A DNA stretch of 64,000 bases from Halichondria panicea (GCF_963675165.1 NC_087388.1:1404800-1468799); one strand, 5' to 3'; positions 44,801 through 57,710 are shown, numbered from the stretch's first letter. A program made the numbers and translations. The notes: generated by a model from the sequence alone, not told the origin.

Positions 44801-47800
44801 TCCTTCACTATGCATGCAATGGTGGTCATATAGAAATGATAGACAAATTAGTGCTTGAATATGGCCTCAATCCCGCAGATAAAGATAATGATGGTAACAC
44901 ACCTCTACATATTGCAGCCTCCTTTAAAGGACGTGTTGAAACAGTGAGACACCTGATTAGCAAGCACAGTGCTGATGTTGATTGCACTAATAATCAGAAC
45001 AATACTCCATTAATGCAAGCTGCGCTGAATGGTCGTGTGCATGTTTTGGATATGCTAATCAAAGAATTCAACAGCAGTTGTCATGTCCGAGGTTACAATG
45101 GTTATACTCTCCTTCACTATAGTATATATGCATGCAATGGTGGTCATATAGAAATGATAGACAAATTAGTGCTTGAATATGGCCTCAATCCCGCAGATAA
45201 AGATAATGATGGTAACACACCTCTACATATTGCAGCCTCCTTTAAAGGACGTGTTGAAACAGTGAGACACCTGATTAGCAAGCACAGTGCTGATGTTGAT
45301 TGCACTAATAATCAGAACAATACTCCATTGATGCAAGCTGCGCTGAATGGTCGTGTGCATGTTTTGGATATGCTAATCAAAGAATTCAACAGCAGTTGTC
45401 ATGTCCGAGGTTACAATGGTTATACTCTCCTTCACTATGCATGCAATGGTGGTCATATAGAAATGATAGACAAATTAGTGCTTGAATATGGCCTCAATCC
45501 CGCAGATAAAGATAATGATAGTAACACACCTCTACATGTTGCAGCCATTAAAGGACGTGTTGAAACAGTGAGACACCTGATTAGCAAGCACAGTGCTGAT
45601 GTTGATTGCACTAATAATCAGAACAATACTCCATTGATGCGAGCTGCGCTGAATGGTCGTGTGCATGTTTTGGATATGCTAATCAAAGAATTCAACAGCA
45701 GTTGTCATGTCCGAGGTTACAATGGTTATACTCTCCTTCACTATGCATGCAATGGTGGTCATATAGAAATGATAGACAAATTAGTGCTTGAATATGGCCT
45801 CAATCCCGCAGAGAAAGATAATGATGGTAACACACCTCTACATATTGCAGCCTCCATTAAAGGACGTGCTGAAACAGTGAGACACCTGATTAGCAAGCAC
45901 AGTGCTGATGTTGATTACACTAATAATCAGAACAATACTCCATTGATGCGAGCTGCGCTGAATGGTTGTGTGCATGTTTTAGATATGCTAATCAAAGAAT
46001 TCAACAGCAGTTGTCATGTCCGAGATGACGATGGTTATACTCTCCTTCATCATGCATGCGATGGTGGTCATATAGAACTGATAGACAAATTAGTGCTTGA
46101 ATATGGCCTCAATCCCGCAGATAAAGATAATGATGGTAACACACCTCTACATATTGCAGCCTCCTTTAAAGGACGTGTTGAAACAGTGAGACACCTGATT
46201 AGCAAGCACAGTGCTGATGTTGATTGCACTAATAATCAGAACAGTACTCCATTGATGCGAGCTGCGCTGAATGGTTGTGTGCATGTTTTGGCTATGCTAA
46301 TCAAAGAATTCAACAGCAGTTGTCATGTCCGAGATGACGATGGTTATACTCTCCTTCATCATGCATGCGATGGTGGTCATATAGAACTGATAGACAAATT
46401 AGTGCTTGAATATGGCCTCAATCCCGCAGATAAAGATAATGATGGTAACACACCTCTACATATTGCAGCCTCCTTTAAAGGACGTGTTGAAACAGTGAGA
46501 CACCTGATTAGCAAGCACAGTGCTGATGTTGATTGCACTAATAATCAGAACAGTACTCCATTGATGCGAGCTGCGCTGAATGGTTGTGTGCATGTTTTGG
46601 CTATGCTAATCAAAGAATTCAACAGCAGTTGTCATGTCCGAGGTTACAATGGTTATACTCTCCTTCACTATGCATGCAATGGTGGTCATATAGAACTGAT
46701 AGACAAATTAGTGCTTGAATATGGCCTCAATCCCGCAGATAAAGATAATGATGGTAACACACCTCTACATGTTGCAGCCATTAAAGGACATGTTGAAACA
46801 GTAAGACTTTTGATTACTCAACACAAAATTGATATTAATATCACTAATAATGTTTACTCTACCCCATTGTGTTTAGCAGCTGAAGGTGGTCATGAGATTG
46901 TGATTTATGCCTTTATTAAAGAGTTTAAATGCAGCCCACATAACAGAGGCTACAATGGTCAAACTCTGCTTCACTATGCTTTCCAAAATGGTCACGTAGA
47001 ACTATTGAATAAACTGGTAGCTCAATATAAGGTGGATCCAACAATTAGAGACAATGATGGGAACACACCTCTACATCTTTTGTGTCCTACACCGCATACT
47101 GAAGAAATGCTAAGAACAATCCTTTGCAAGTACCAGTACTGGACAGTGTTTCAAGTTAATAATAAAGGTAACACCCCTCTTCACACAGCAACTCTATATG
47201 GGCAAACTCATTGTGCACGTTTACTATTGCAGAAGTATGATGCTCCACTTTTTGTGCGAAATACAGATGGGAAGACAGCCCTTGATTTAGCTAAACTTCA
47301 GAGAAAACAAGAAATTGTTACAATTTATGAAAATCATACTTCCAAACTCCAATTAACCTATGAGCAACTAGACGAACTTGCTAAACAAGAGTTTACTGGT
47401 GAAAAGAACCTCACCAGAATATTTGTTGTAGGGCATCCAGGTGCAGGGAAATCCACGCTTGTTGAGACTATCAAAAAGGAAGGTTTCTTTAGCTACTTCA
47501 GCACATCAACTGTTGCCCCTCACACTCCAGGCATTATTCCAAGTACTTATGACAGTAGTTATTATGGAAGAATGATACTCTATGATTTGGCTGGTGATTC
47601 CGAGTACTACTCCTCACATGCTGCAATTATGGAGTCAATCAACACATCAAAAGGAAGTAATATATATTTGATAGTTTGTGATTTGAGTAAAGGCGAAGAA
47701 GCTGCTGCCACTAAATACAGCTACTGGCTTTCATTTCTATCATACAATATTAAGCAATTCTCAAACATGATTATCCTACCAGTGGGAAGCCATGCTGATG

Positions 47801-49144
47801 TAATCAACAAAACGTCAGTTGAACAAGTGTTATGTGTTCTTGACAGCGTATCCCAAAAGTTCTGTAGCAGCTCTAAGATTGATGACTTTCAAATTGAACA
47901 AAGTGTTTCTCTTGATTCTCGTAAACGAGGGACTGTAGTAAATGACATAAAGGAACTCACTAAGAAATTCTCCAATTTGGTATCCCTTTCCCCAGAGACA
48001 AGCACACTCTTGGGATTGTTGAAGAAAGACTTTGAACATGTTCCAGCTTGCAAAGTAAGCCTCCTTATCTCTCACATAGAAGATACTGGAATTCCATTGC
48101 CACTAAATTCTTCATCACTATACACTCTCATAAGAGAGTTGCATGATTTGGGTCTGCTAATGGTGATAGAGAGAGAAGGGGACTCCATTGAGAACCATAT
48201 AATAATTCTCAAGATATCAACATTCACATCAAATGTACACAAAAAACTATTTTCAGAGTCTGACCTCACAGAGCACATTGATCAACTCAAGTTTAGCGTA
48301 GGTATTATTCCAGAATCACTACTGGAGAGAGTACTGCCAGAGTACATCACAAAAGAAAGTCTACTGCAGTTGCAGTACTGTCACGAAATTGAGAATTTGT
48401 ATGTGGAAGAGGACCACAGTCTTTCTCAACTCACTTCAGAACCTGTACCAACAGATAGTGCCAGTAAAGAGAAATCTAATTTATTTTTCCCTGCTCTGTG
48501 TGATCTCAAGCTTGAAGACATTCAATGGCCTAAATCCGAAGGTGATAAGATTACTTTGGGATGGTATGCTAAATGTGATGGTGACAGATTCGACTTCTTT
48601 CCAACACGATTTCTTCATGTGCTTATCGTTCACCTCTCTCACAACTTTGCACTAAAACAAATCCTGCCCACAAGACACAGACTCTCCACTACAGCTTCCA
48701 ATTCTTTGATTGCTGAGGTACATGCTGCCAATCCTAGCTGTCATGTCTGGTCGACTGGTCTGCATTGGCTTATGAAGAATGGAGTGGAAGTGTTTGTCGA
48801 TATGCCTAAAGAAGCTGATAGTAAAGAACTGGTTGTACTAGCAAGGAGTGACGTCCGAAATCAAGCCAAGTGTTCTGAAACTCTGCATCAAGTTATTCAA
48901 AAGGTAGTGGAAGCAAAAATGGAGTTCTGTGCTAGTATAGTGCCTACTGTTTACCTTCTTGATCCGAGCAATCTCAAAGATGAACCTTTTACGAATGCTT
49001 TGAGTTCATCTAAATACGCTCTTAGTGATATCGAAGAAGCACTAGCAGAAGGCACTGAGGAAGTTGCCGATAAAGACAGGCAATGCTTCTCCACTCCGAT
49101 CAAAGAATGGATCAGCCCAACAAGATGGGCCGTATCTTACTGGA
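38818..49144 (+). CDS. Gene B exon 1 (ANK array, Roc, COR)
   Basis: A single very long exon of 10327 bp, open except for TGA at 44779. The donor is TTACTGGA/GTAAGT. The start MTDDSQSCNTPLHTAAS is shared with gene C. If translation stops at 44779, the product is a 1987-residue ANK-only protein. The frame beyond the stop next offers ATG at 44836. Confidence 0.87.
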
Positions 49145-49832
49145 GTAAGTTTCACACACACATATACACGCGTAATTAATTAATTTGTTTGTTATTGTAC
49201 TACAGATTTGTTTTTTCCAATGAATACCTTCTTGGTTCATTCTGCTTTGCAAGAAGTAAATAGTGCTCAATGGAAACTGCTAGGAATGAGTCTTCCGATC
49301 CCCTGGAACAAATTAGATGACATTGAGAATAATGACTCATCATACCCTGGTGACTTTGCTAAGAAAGAAGAAGTAATTCGACTATGGATGTCTCAAGAAC
49401 CCACCTGGATAGTGTTGGTAGATGCTCTCAGTCAATCTGCATATGAATGGTCACAGAATTCGAGTCAAATCTCACAAAAGCATAGTAAGTACCTCACAAT
49501 CATTAGCTATATTAATTGCTTATTCATGCATGCATTATATAATAATTATAGATGTGCCTCTACAAAAGAAAATTCTCGAAAAAGATTCATCTCTCCGTCC
49601 TAACGAGGACTTTCTCCAATCATTTGCTGCCATCATTGGCTCTCGTTGGCAGTGTCTTGCTTTTCCCCTATCCCTCACTTCTGAAGACATTGTGAGCATC
49701 AAGAGAGAGACAAGAGGAGCAGAGCCGACCAGACGAGCACTCGTCATGCTACAGAAGTGGGCAGCCAAGGAGACGGCAACTTATGGTCAGTTGAGAGAGA
49801 GACTCCGTACACTCTCAGTGTTTCATATCTGA
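38818..49832 (+). CDS. Gene B: ANK-Roc-COR-Death-Death protein, one internal stop
   Basis: Spliced 38818-49144, 49206-49484, 49552-49832; both GT-AG introns (61 and 67 bp) are in phase 1, as in gene A. 3628 codons plus stop if the internal TGA is ignored. Residues 1-340: irregular ANK repeats; 341-2608: 22 copies of a 103-residue three-ANK module; further ANK repeats to about 2840; Roc GTPase with GHPGAGKST at residue 2872, DLAGD at 2923 and GSHAD at 2990 (in the place of the NKxD guanine-specificity motif); COR-like region to 3442; Death domain 1 (3443-3535); Death domain 2 (3536-3628). The only break is TGA at 44779-44781, in frame, after residue 1987. Likely a cytoplasmic GTP-switched signalling protein of the DAPK1/ROCO kind, without a kinase. 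No signal peptide or membrane segment is seen. Confidence 0.87.
39838..46641 (+). repeat. 22-copy, 309-bp coding tandem array
   Basis: Each unit encodes three ANK repeats: (G/D)(Y/D)(N/D)GYTLLHxACxGG, then DNDGNTPLHxAAS, then NQNNTPLMxAALNG. 22 x 309 bp plus a 9-bp insertion (45121-45129) minus one codon near 45545 gives exactly 6804 bp. Copies differ at few positions. Modules 7-10, 11-14 and the start of 15 onward repeat with a 1236-bp period, for example CTCTACATAATGCAG at 41815, 43051 and 44287. Confidence 0.95.
44779..44781 (+). other. In-frame TGA in gene B
   Basis: CATGTC-TGA-GGTTAC where most of the GYN-type modules have CATGTC-CGA-GGTTAC. A C to T change at a CpG converts arginine to stop. 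The frame is open on both sides for kilobases. Confidence 0.95.
49206..49484 (+). CDS. Gene B exon 2: first Death domain
   Basis: Acceptor GTACTACAG, donor AAGCATA/GTAAGT. 93 codons' worth with QWKLLGMSLPIPWNKLDDIE and EEVIRLWMSQEPTWIVLVDAL, one residue longer than in gene A. Confidence 0.87.
49552..49832 (+). CDS. Gene B exon 3: second Death domain and stop
   Basis: Acceptor ATAATTATAG/ATGTG, stop TGA 49830-49832. FLQSFAAIIGSRWQCLAFPL, EDIVSIKRET, ALVMLQKWAAKETATYGQL; canonical Death-domain pattern and nearly identical to gene A. Confidence 0.9.
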
Positions 49833-50089
49833 GAAAAGTATGTAGATAATTATGTCTGTTGACGAAAATGTATCACCTTGTTTGCGTCAATGATTTTTCA
49901 GAACTCAACAATTCACAAATTATTACTTCTGCACTTTCAATTTACATTATTTTTACACTGCGCGCCTTGCAATACACTGCACATATAACTTTCAAAAAAG
50001 CACATATAATTATAGCCTTTACTATAGTTTCTTAATGTTGTCAATTCTTAATTATTAGTCAATTAATGCTTCCCGAAATAATTTTTATA
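49833..50089. other. 3' flank of gene B
   Basis: Matches the flank of gene A after its stop codon. No second gene. Confidence 0.5.
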
Positions 50090-52005
50090 CTGCAGCTAGA
50101 GCTTCAACTAGTGTTGTAAAAACTTCTGTAACAGCTCCAAGATTGATGATTTATAAAGCGTTGCTTTTGATGTTATAAATGAGAAGCTGTGAGTGACTTA
50201 TCGTCCTCTGTCGGATTTTCCCCGGAGACAAGCTCTCTTCTGGGATTGTAAAATAACATTCCAGCTTGCAAATAAAGCCTCCTTATCTCTCACATAGAAG
50301 ATACTGAAATTCCGCTCACACCCTAAGAGAATTACTCGTATCAGATGTCCCATAATGATAATGTTCATTGTCAAGTCTGCTAAAGCAGACATCACCAATT
50401 ACATCGATCAACTCAAGCTCAGCGTTGTCATAATTAAAGAGTCGCTACTGCATGGAAAAAATACTACCAGAATATACCACAAGCTGCAGTACTGCCAGGG
50501 AATTTGTACATGGAAGAGTACAACAGTCTTTCTCAACTCACTTCAGAACCAGTACCAACTGAGAGTGCCACTAAAGAGAAATCTCATCTGCTTTTTTAAT
50601 CTCTGGGTCAAGGGTGACAAGATTACCCAGGATTTTATGCTGAATGTGATGTTGGCAGATTTGACTATTTCCTAACGATTTCTTCATCTCATTTCTCTTA
50701 CAGCTTTTCATGAAAACTAAACTTGCCAACAAGCCGCAGGCTCTCTATAATATCTTCTGAATTTTGATTTTCTGATTCTTCTACTGCTAATTGTTCTTTA
50801 ATTGCAGAGGTTCAATTATGCTGCTAATCCTCGCTGTCATGTCTGGTCTACATGTACTATACTTGGTATGCAGGCTTATGAAGAATAGAGTTGGGTGTAT
50901 TTGTTGATATGTCTAAAGACGCTGATAGGAAAGAACCTAATAGCGAGAAGTTTACTAACAAAATATATACACTCTGTATAATTATATTGTCTTCTGTTTA
51001 TCTTCTTTATCCGAGCAATCTCAAGGATGAAACTTTTACAAATGCTACAAATGCACCTAATTATGCTCTAAGAGATATTGATGAAGCATTAGCAGAAGGA
51101 ACTAAGCAAGTCATGGAAAGAAGGATTATGCTTCTCTATTCCGATGAAAGATTGGGTCATCCCAAAAGATGGACTGGATCTACATAATTATTACTGGAGT
51201 AAGTTTCAAGCACGCACACGCACACGCACACACCACATGTAAATGTTGTTGTTTCCAATGCATATATACCCTTAAAGTTACAACTCAACATTGGATCAGC
51301 TCACACACAGGTGATATTCTACTAGAGTAAGCAGCAACAAACCCCACGTTTAATTTGTTCATGAGCTTAATTACACTTTGTACAGATTAATTTGTTGTTT
51401 CCGATGTGTGAGTCCATGATTGACTCTGCTTTGAACTGCTTAGGAATGAAACGAAGCATCCTTCCCTGGTGATAATTATTGCCAAGAAATAATTCGTCCG
51501 TGGATGTCTCAAGAACCCACCTGAAAAACATTGGTAGACGCTCTCGTAGTCAACCTACAATTGGATTGTCCAACAAAACAATTAAGTCAAATCTCACAAG
51601 AGCACAGTAAGTATACTACCGTTTAGCGGGTATATTTTGAGGGTAGCGGAATGACTGTTAGAAATTAAGGTTTTCGTGGAATAGCAGTGGGTGTAACGGT
51701 ACATGCTTAATTAGTGAAAACCACGAACATTATACCCTCAAATATACCCGCTGTATAATAATACGGTATATAAATTATATATTCATTCATTCTATTGTAG
51801 ACGTACTTCTACACAAGAAAAGCATTATCGAAAGTAATCATCTGTCCGTCCTGACGATAAACTTTCTTCAATCATTTGCTGCCATCATTGGCTCTCGATG
51901 GCAGTGTTTTGCTTCTCCCCTCTCCCTCACTTCTGAAGACATTGTGAGCATCAAGAGAGAGACAAGAGGAGCAGAGCCGACCAGACAAGCACTCGTCATG
52001 CTGCA
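50090..52005 (+). pseudogene. Decayed 3' end of an ANK-Roc-COR-Death gene, behind gene B
   Basis: Same order and same kind of damage as 25860-27880: end of Roc (ACTTCTGTAACAGCTCCAAG), COR-like (50210-50600), DMSKDADRKEP (50900), NLKDETFTNATNAPNYAL (51020), donor-like GGAGTAAGT (51196), decayed first Death exon (51380-51605), a MITE, decayed second Death exon (51800-51990). It shares specific lesions with the A copy, so both descend from one already broken sequence. Confidence 0.9.
51617..51768. mobile_element. MITE, same family and position as 27452-27605
   Basis: TACCGTTTAGCGGGTATATT at the left, ATACCCGCTGTATAATAATACGGTA-type end at the right, directly after CACAGTAAGTA. Confidence 0.8.
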
Positions 52006-53640
52006 TGGTCATACACTTTTCGTGTTTCATATCTGTACCACATTATGTGTAGATTTAGCTGCATGCATTCAATTGCACTTACATACTGTAGATATAGCTG
52101 TTCAATCCAACACATGTTAGTGTCACTGAACTTTCAGAATTCATGCCTTGCCACTTACTACTATACTTCAAATTGTTATTTTTTTCTACTGATACAACAT
52201 CTTACGTCCTTCAAAACTAGCACTCAGTTCTATAGCTAATGGCCGGTTGTGCATGCAATGTCATGACTTCATTATGTACTGTGTTATTCATCAGTCACTG
52301 CCTCTGTTTTAACATTCTCGGATCCAGATTGGCTTTAGCTTATATGCCATATCTAGATTTAATTAACCCCATACATGACATATAATTATACGCCAGCTAG
52401 AAAGTGTGTAGGTCATGATATAATTGCGCCAACAGAACCAGAATACCATTTTATGAGTTATTCATCACTTCCTTTCCAGTTCCAGTAATATAGCAAGTAT
52501 TTTTACACATCAATAATTCAGGACTATCATTACAATAAATGCGCATCATAAAACTCGATATTAGTTTAAGCAAGAGTTCATTATATTAAATAATTACCAA
52601 AAAGTTAATACACATGCATGCAGGGAAATTAAATCTAAACTGTACAGTCTGTAAAATTCATCAAAGTTTGCTGTTTTGGAACCTTCCTTTCAAATTCCTG
52701 GATCCGCCACTGCTTTGTATCACTTCTTCGCTCTTGCATTGAGGCAGATGGTCAGAAAGTTGTCAGGTTCAGTTTAGCAGTCATATTTAATGCAAAAAGG
52801 CATCAGTGTTGGGGGTCACGGGGGTGCATGAGTACATATTGCACATGTAGAAGTGTATACTGCACCACCATTAAGCCTGTTCAGGCTCTTGTAAGTGTTT
52901 TGGCTTCAAAACGGTTGTCACACAACACTTTTCTTCTGCTATAGCAGTGCATTGATTGTTTCCTCTTCTGATATACGCTATACAACACTGCATGGAGCAT
53001 GAAGAAAGCAAGCACACGCTGTATATTTATTTTCAAACAGGTTGCTGGTTGTCAATGTTTTTCTTGTTTTTTTTTCTTGTCTGTCCAGTCAGCCAGTTCT
53101 TGATGTGGCCTTTCCCTGCAGAAATAGAGCAGTCTGAACATGAGTCAAAATTTGTGCAATTGACAATAGAGCACTGTCAATCCTATGACTGGTTGTACTA
53201 ATATCTTTAAGATCAATCTACACTATTTGAATGTACATTTTCGAGCACCTACGAAATATACCTAATTCTATGCAACCACAACTGTTATACTTTAGCTGGA
53301 TTTCCTCCACAACTGCCATAATAATCTCCTTACGTTATCCAACAATACATGACTTACATCAGCCGTTTTAGATGAATACAGTGAATCAAATGACCAGATG
53401 TGCGATTGACAAAGCCAATGATGTGTGTGATTTAACAGAACCTAAACATTCGAGTAATGTGTGGGCATGCAAGAGTACACTCTTGGTATGGGTTAGTCAC
53501 CATTCGATTTCCTGTTTTTATAATCTGAAACTTCCTGTTTGACTAGATCTACTTGTGGTAGTTTATAGTGTCTAACTTGGAGAAGCCTTGAAATTGAACT
53601 GTATCAGTTTTCCCATCACAGGACAAGACAAAGTGGTTTC
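52006..53640 (+). repeat. Flank block of unit B, homologous to 27881-29640
   Basis: Collinear with the block behind gene A. It has several small deletions compared with it. No gene is supported in it. Confidence 0.75.
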
Positions 53641-53847
53641 TAAGGTAAAAACTAGCTATAATTTATACTAGTTTGTATACCAGTCTTAGGTAGATCCACT
53701 CTAAGACTTATCACAGCATAATTATGTGTGTCATTTATGCAGATACTTGTGAATACAGGGAAGCCTTTTAATAGCTCAACTTAGCAGTGAAACATGTATC
53801 TGCATACCTTATATTGCATGGTGTCGGAAGAGTCACTCCCATCATAG

Positions 53848-53998
53848 ATAGAGTAGAGAGGGATTGGAAACAGAAGTATACCCTCGAAGTACCATCCGTG
53901 TATTTTCTCGGTCTTATTTTTAACACGAGGGCTAAACGTACACTTCATTGCAAAACATCACGTGAATCACTTGCATTTCCAATCCCTCTCTACTCTAT
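53848..53998. mobile_element. Small TIR element with AGAGTAGAGAGGGATTGGAAA ends
   Basis: ATAGAGTAGAGAGGGATTGG at the left is repeated inverted at the right (CCAATCCCTCTCTACTCTAT). The interior TACCCTCGA...CATCCG also follows the left end of the 57864-60234 composite. Confidence 0.8.
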
Positions 53999-54080
53999 TT
54001 ATTGGCCAAACGCATTCTTTTATACTTGCATATAATTTTAGCACTATATGGTAAATGTTTTACATGTATGGTGTCAAGCG

Positions 54081-54163
54081 GTATATTGGATTTACACGCG
54101 AGAGTAATTTGATAAACCACGCGAAGCCGAGTTGGTTTATTTGATTACTGAAATCTAATATAC
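54081..54163. repeat. Hairpin, 83 bp
   Basis: GTATATTGGATTT faces AAATCTAATATAC, and GTAATTTGATAAACCA faces TGGTTTATTTGATTAC, around CGCGAAGCCGAGT. The nested pairing is good. Confidence 0.75.
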
Positions 54164-56130
54164 CATGACAGGCCATTTTAACCGGCTTGTACTAGTACTA
54201 TTTTAATATATGTTTAAAGCTATTTCCTGTCATGCCTTATTAATGAATAAAACGTCACTGTTGGCTAAGCCAAATTTTGGAGTCTATAATTATTTAATAA
54301 AGACTGCAACAAAAATTACCAACAAGTGAGAAAAACAAGATTTGAAGAAGCTTTGAATTATCAAGCAGACTGTACCAGTTGACCTTATACATGCAAGACT
54401 AGACAAAAAACGGTTTTCTAAAGTAAAAACTTACAGAAATTAAAATACTATCTTGCTATCCTCTTTGTTCTATATGCACTCTTACGCACAGTAGATCAAC
54501 CTAACATAACCTTTAGCTCAACTTAGCTTTCTGATCAGTGAAAAATGTTTAGATTTACATGATTGTATATAGGTCATTCACATATCATGCACCGGTGTCG
54601 GAGGATTCAGTCACCCCAGCCGGGACTGGGTTCTAGTTCATTTACCCTTAAGATTTAGGGCCCCCCCCATATATACACACTGCAAAAATTATGAGCGTGT
54701 TTCATTTGGCTCTTATTCCAAGGTCTATAATTATAATGAAATTGCGTCGTTAATTTAATCGAGAAAATTAGTTAATGACATAAGCATAATATTTTTGGAG
54801 CATTGATTGTGCAAACGCATTATTTTATGCTCGTGTGTATTGGGTAGACCTATCATTTACCTGCATGTTTATCTAGCTATCATACCTATACCGAGTGTCC
54901 TATACTCCCACGCACATATACCATTCTAACCTAAATAATCTGTTGAAATAGTTATACAAACTGTCAAGTAGGAAACGTATGGAGTCCCATATCAAAGTCC
55001 TTTTTTAATGAACATAAGCCCCCTTTACACGACACCTAATTCGGGTTGAATCCGGATTAAATCTGGGTTTGATTTTTCTGAGCCTCGTGGGCATAGCTGT
55101 GTGTGTTTGTATGTAGCTTTTGAACAAGCAGCAAACAAGCAAGCAAACAAACTGCAAGATTACAAATTACACTAGACTGAAGTTTGACCAATCGTAAGGA
55201 CTAGAGAAAAAGTGGTGCAAGGTAAACCCTTATTGCAGCTTAATTAATTGTTTTATGATCATTATAATAGCTCTCATTTTAAGTATTAAAAGGCTCACCT
55301 TTGGCCAGACACAAGCTTCTCTGTTTGAGTGTAAAACATGTATATCCCTGGCAAAATTTCTTACTAATGCTTCTATAATTAATTAATTTTAGTCTAAGAG
55401 AATATTAAAGTGTGGCAATTATAGTACAACCAGTAGGTTGTACATAGGATTGACAGTACAGTTGTGTGTGTTTCAATTATTGTACACATTTTGATAGTGC
55501 TATAGGCAAATGAGTACATGTAAAACTAAAATATAAGAACATAGATAACGATGAGAGGGATAGCAAAAAGCTTCCGTTGGATAAAGGCTATATAGTTGCG
55601 TTTAATGCAAAAAGGGGCGTGTGCACTAAAATATGGATTATGGTCTATTTTAGAGCTACTTATATATAATATGCAGAGCAAGTGATCTCTAAAGGGGGTG
55701 TCAGTGTATTACTCACTGGTCTGTTTTTAGGTCCTTCTTTTCAATAACATGATTAAGACAGAGAAAAATACTTGCGTTCCACTTTCTACCTTATAATTAT
55801 AACCTGTGTCTTGGAGCACTTTATACCATATACAGTAAGAGCAGGTATATGGAAACTTTTGTAGACTCTTGACAAACGTTTTTCCTAGTAGTGTTGCGTG
55901 GGCATGATGCAGGATTGCTCTTGTACGCTCCAGTCATCTACAAGAAAACTATAAAAGCAGATATCGGAAGGGAAGCATGCAGTATGTACGTTCTTGAGCG
56001 TAACTAGCCTCAAACCAGAGGGTGTGACATCACACACTGCATTTACCTAGCATCACGTGAGGCGTTGTCTATCCCTCTTTCATAAGAATAAGTGTGATTA
56101 TTAATAATATATTTTTGTGCTTAGTTATAT
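54164..56130. other. No gene
   Basis: Bases 54335-54440 repeat the GATTTGAAGAAGC...AAGACTAGACAAAAA segment that is also at 31860-31960 and 35870-35960. The rest is AT-rich without a supported feature. Confidence 0.5.
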
Positions 56131-56300
56131 ACCGAGGCACGTGGGCGGGTTTAGTAGTCGGTTGGTTTGTCTGTCTGTCTGTTTGTGATTTCTGAGCCTG
56201 CTCACCTGGATGCCATAGCACAGCGTTTACAGCATGGATAGCCTTCACACAACAAGTTATTAGTTTTATTAATGACAGATTTTGATGTTAGTTAAAGCTT
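56131..56300 (-). repeat. Dispersed repeat fragment
   Basis: ACCGAGGCACGTGGG start and CCTGGATGCCATAGCACAGC with ACAACAAGTTATTA match 14140-14250. Confidence 0.6.
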
Positions 56301-57314
56301 CGTTGTCGAATAAAAGCGAGCAAAAGCTAAGAAGATTGAACTTGCACATTGGCCATAATTATTTTATAGAACTCTCTATATATGCCCGGCTTTAATTCGA
56401 GGCACTGATTACAGCCACGTGGATACAAATTATTTGTTTTCATGGGAAGAGACTCCATGCAGTCTTCTTTGCTGGCTATACTGCATGTGAGCCTATACTC
56501 CGGTCCCCGCTGTATGTCAGCCTAGTGTCTTACTTTTAACACTCCAGGCCTGCTCTGCTGTGATCCAAATAACGTACGGTCCAGGACTCCCAGAGTGCAT
56601 GTCAGGTGCTTTATTTGTATAACATTTTAGCTGCTGACTCTGATGGTATCCTATAGTCCTATAGCTATAGTATATGTCTGACCATGCACCACTATACGTC
56701 TGTTTTCAAGGCCTTGTCATACAGTTCAAATATAGAGTAGGTAGTTTGCCGCTCATGTTCATGTACGTATACCGTAACATTACATGCTTGGTTATGAGAC
56801 GTAAAACAGTCGAAGGTTATCACTTCAGTGCTCTAGTATATTAGCTTTGGGTTACAGACATCTCGTTGCACAAAATAGTATGTGTTTAGCTAGTATACAC
56901 GTAGGCTGCATACATTGTCATGTGTTTGTTTATCAAGTTGATACCTGTGTATGACATCATATACATGTACACAACCTGTATAATGATATTCATTTCAATG
57001 AAATTCATTTGCAGCCCATAATTATAGAGTAAGTCGTCAGGAATCAAGAATTATTGAGGGATAAGAATTAGAAATACAATGCACAAACAAAATGATATCG
57101 ATAGGCATAGTTATAGGTATGTTAACTAGCGAAAACTTGGATGAGCCATAATTGGCTGAGTACAAGCTAATCTCAGAGCTCTGTAATCACAATAATTATA
57201 AGCAGCTAGAATAACACATTATTAAGCTGCTGCTATTCTTTATGGTATTGCTGCCATAAAACTATAGGTTATAAGGAGCTCCGACCACAATCAAGAGCTA
57301 GCTGTAAAGTTAAT
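56301..57314. other. No gene
   Basis: Nothing recognisable beyond AT-rich single-copy-looking sequence. Confidence 0.45.
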
Positions 57315-57360
57315 TATGCCTCGATACGAAACCGCACGAGGGATACGGTAAAGCTGACTG

Positions 57361-57401
<41 letters not shown>

Positions 57402-57710
57402 TCCAGCTGTAACTGCTCAATGGCTGCAATGCGACGAACACTAACAGCTTCTATAGAGTTCCAGCCACGTTCTCTTGGATTCTGATTTGTGGATTTGCAA
57501 ACTAAAGCTTTGTTCTCCAGTTATGGCTAATTTTGAATGCATGCTGTTGCGATCTCTTCAAAATCTTACGTAGCATCATCTGTTCGCACAAAGTTTCTAT
57601 TCGAGTTAGCCTTGCACTAAAGCGCTATATCTCTTTGTTAGCTACAAGAGTCTGAAAAGAGCTGTAATGCTGTACTGCTATAGCCATTGCGAACTTTAAC
57701 CTATTACAGA
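57315..57710 (+). repeat. Dispersed repeat with (GT)n
   Basis: TGCCTCGATACGAAACCGCA start, a GT run of about 36 bp at 57363-57399, then CCAGCTGTAACTGCTCAATG and the sequence shared with 14350-14640. Confidence 0.8.

Noticed and set aside
39838..46641. Evenly spaced direct repeats could suggest a CRISPR array or non-coding satellite.
   Set aside because: Units are 309 bp, have no spacers, and keep an open ANK-encoding frame over the whole array.
44836..49179. A separate second gene starting after the stop in gene B.
   Set aside because: It starts in the middle of a module in the same frame as the upstream part, with no intergenic sequence. One interrupted gene is simpler.
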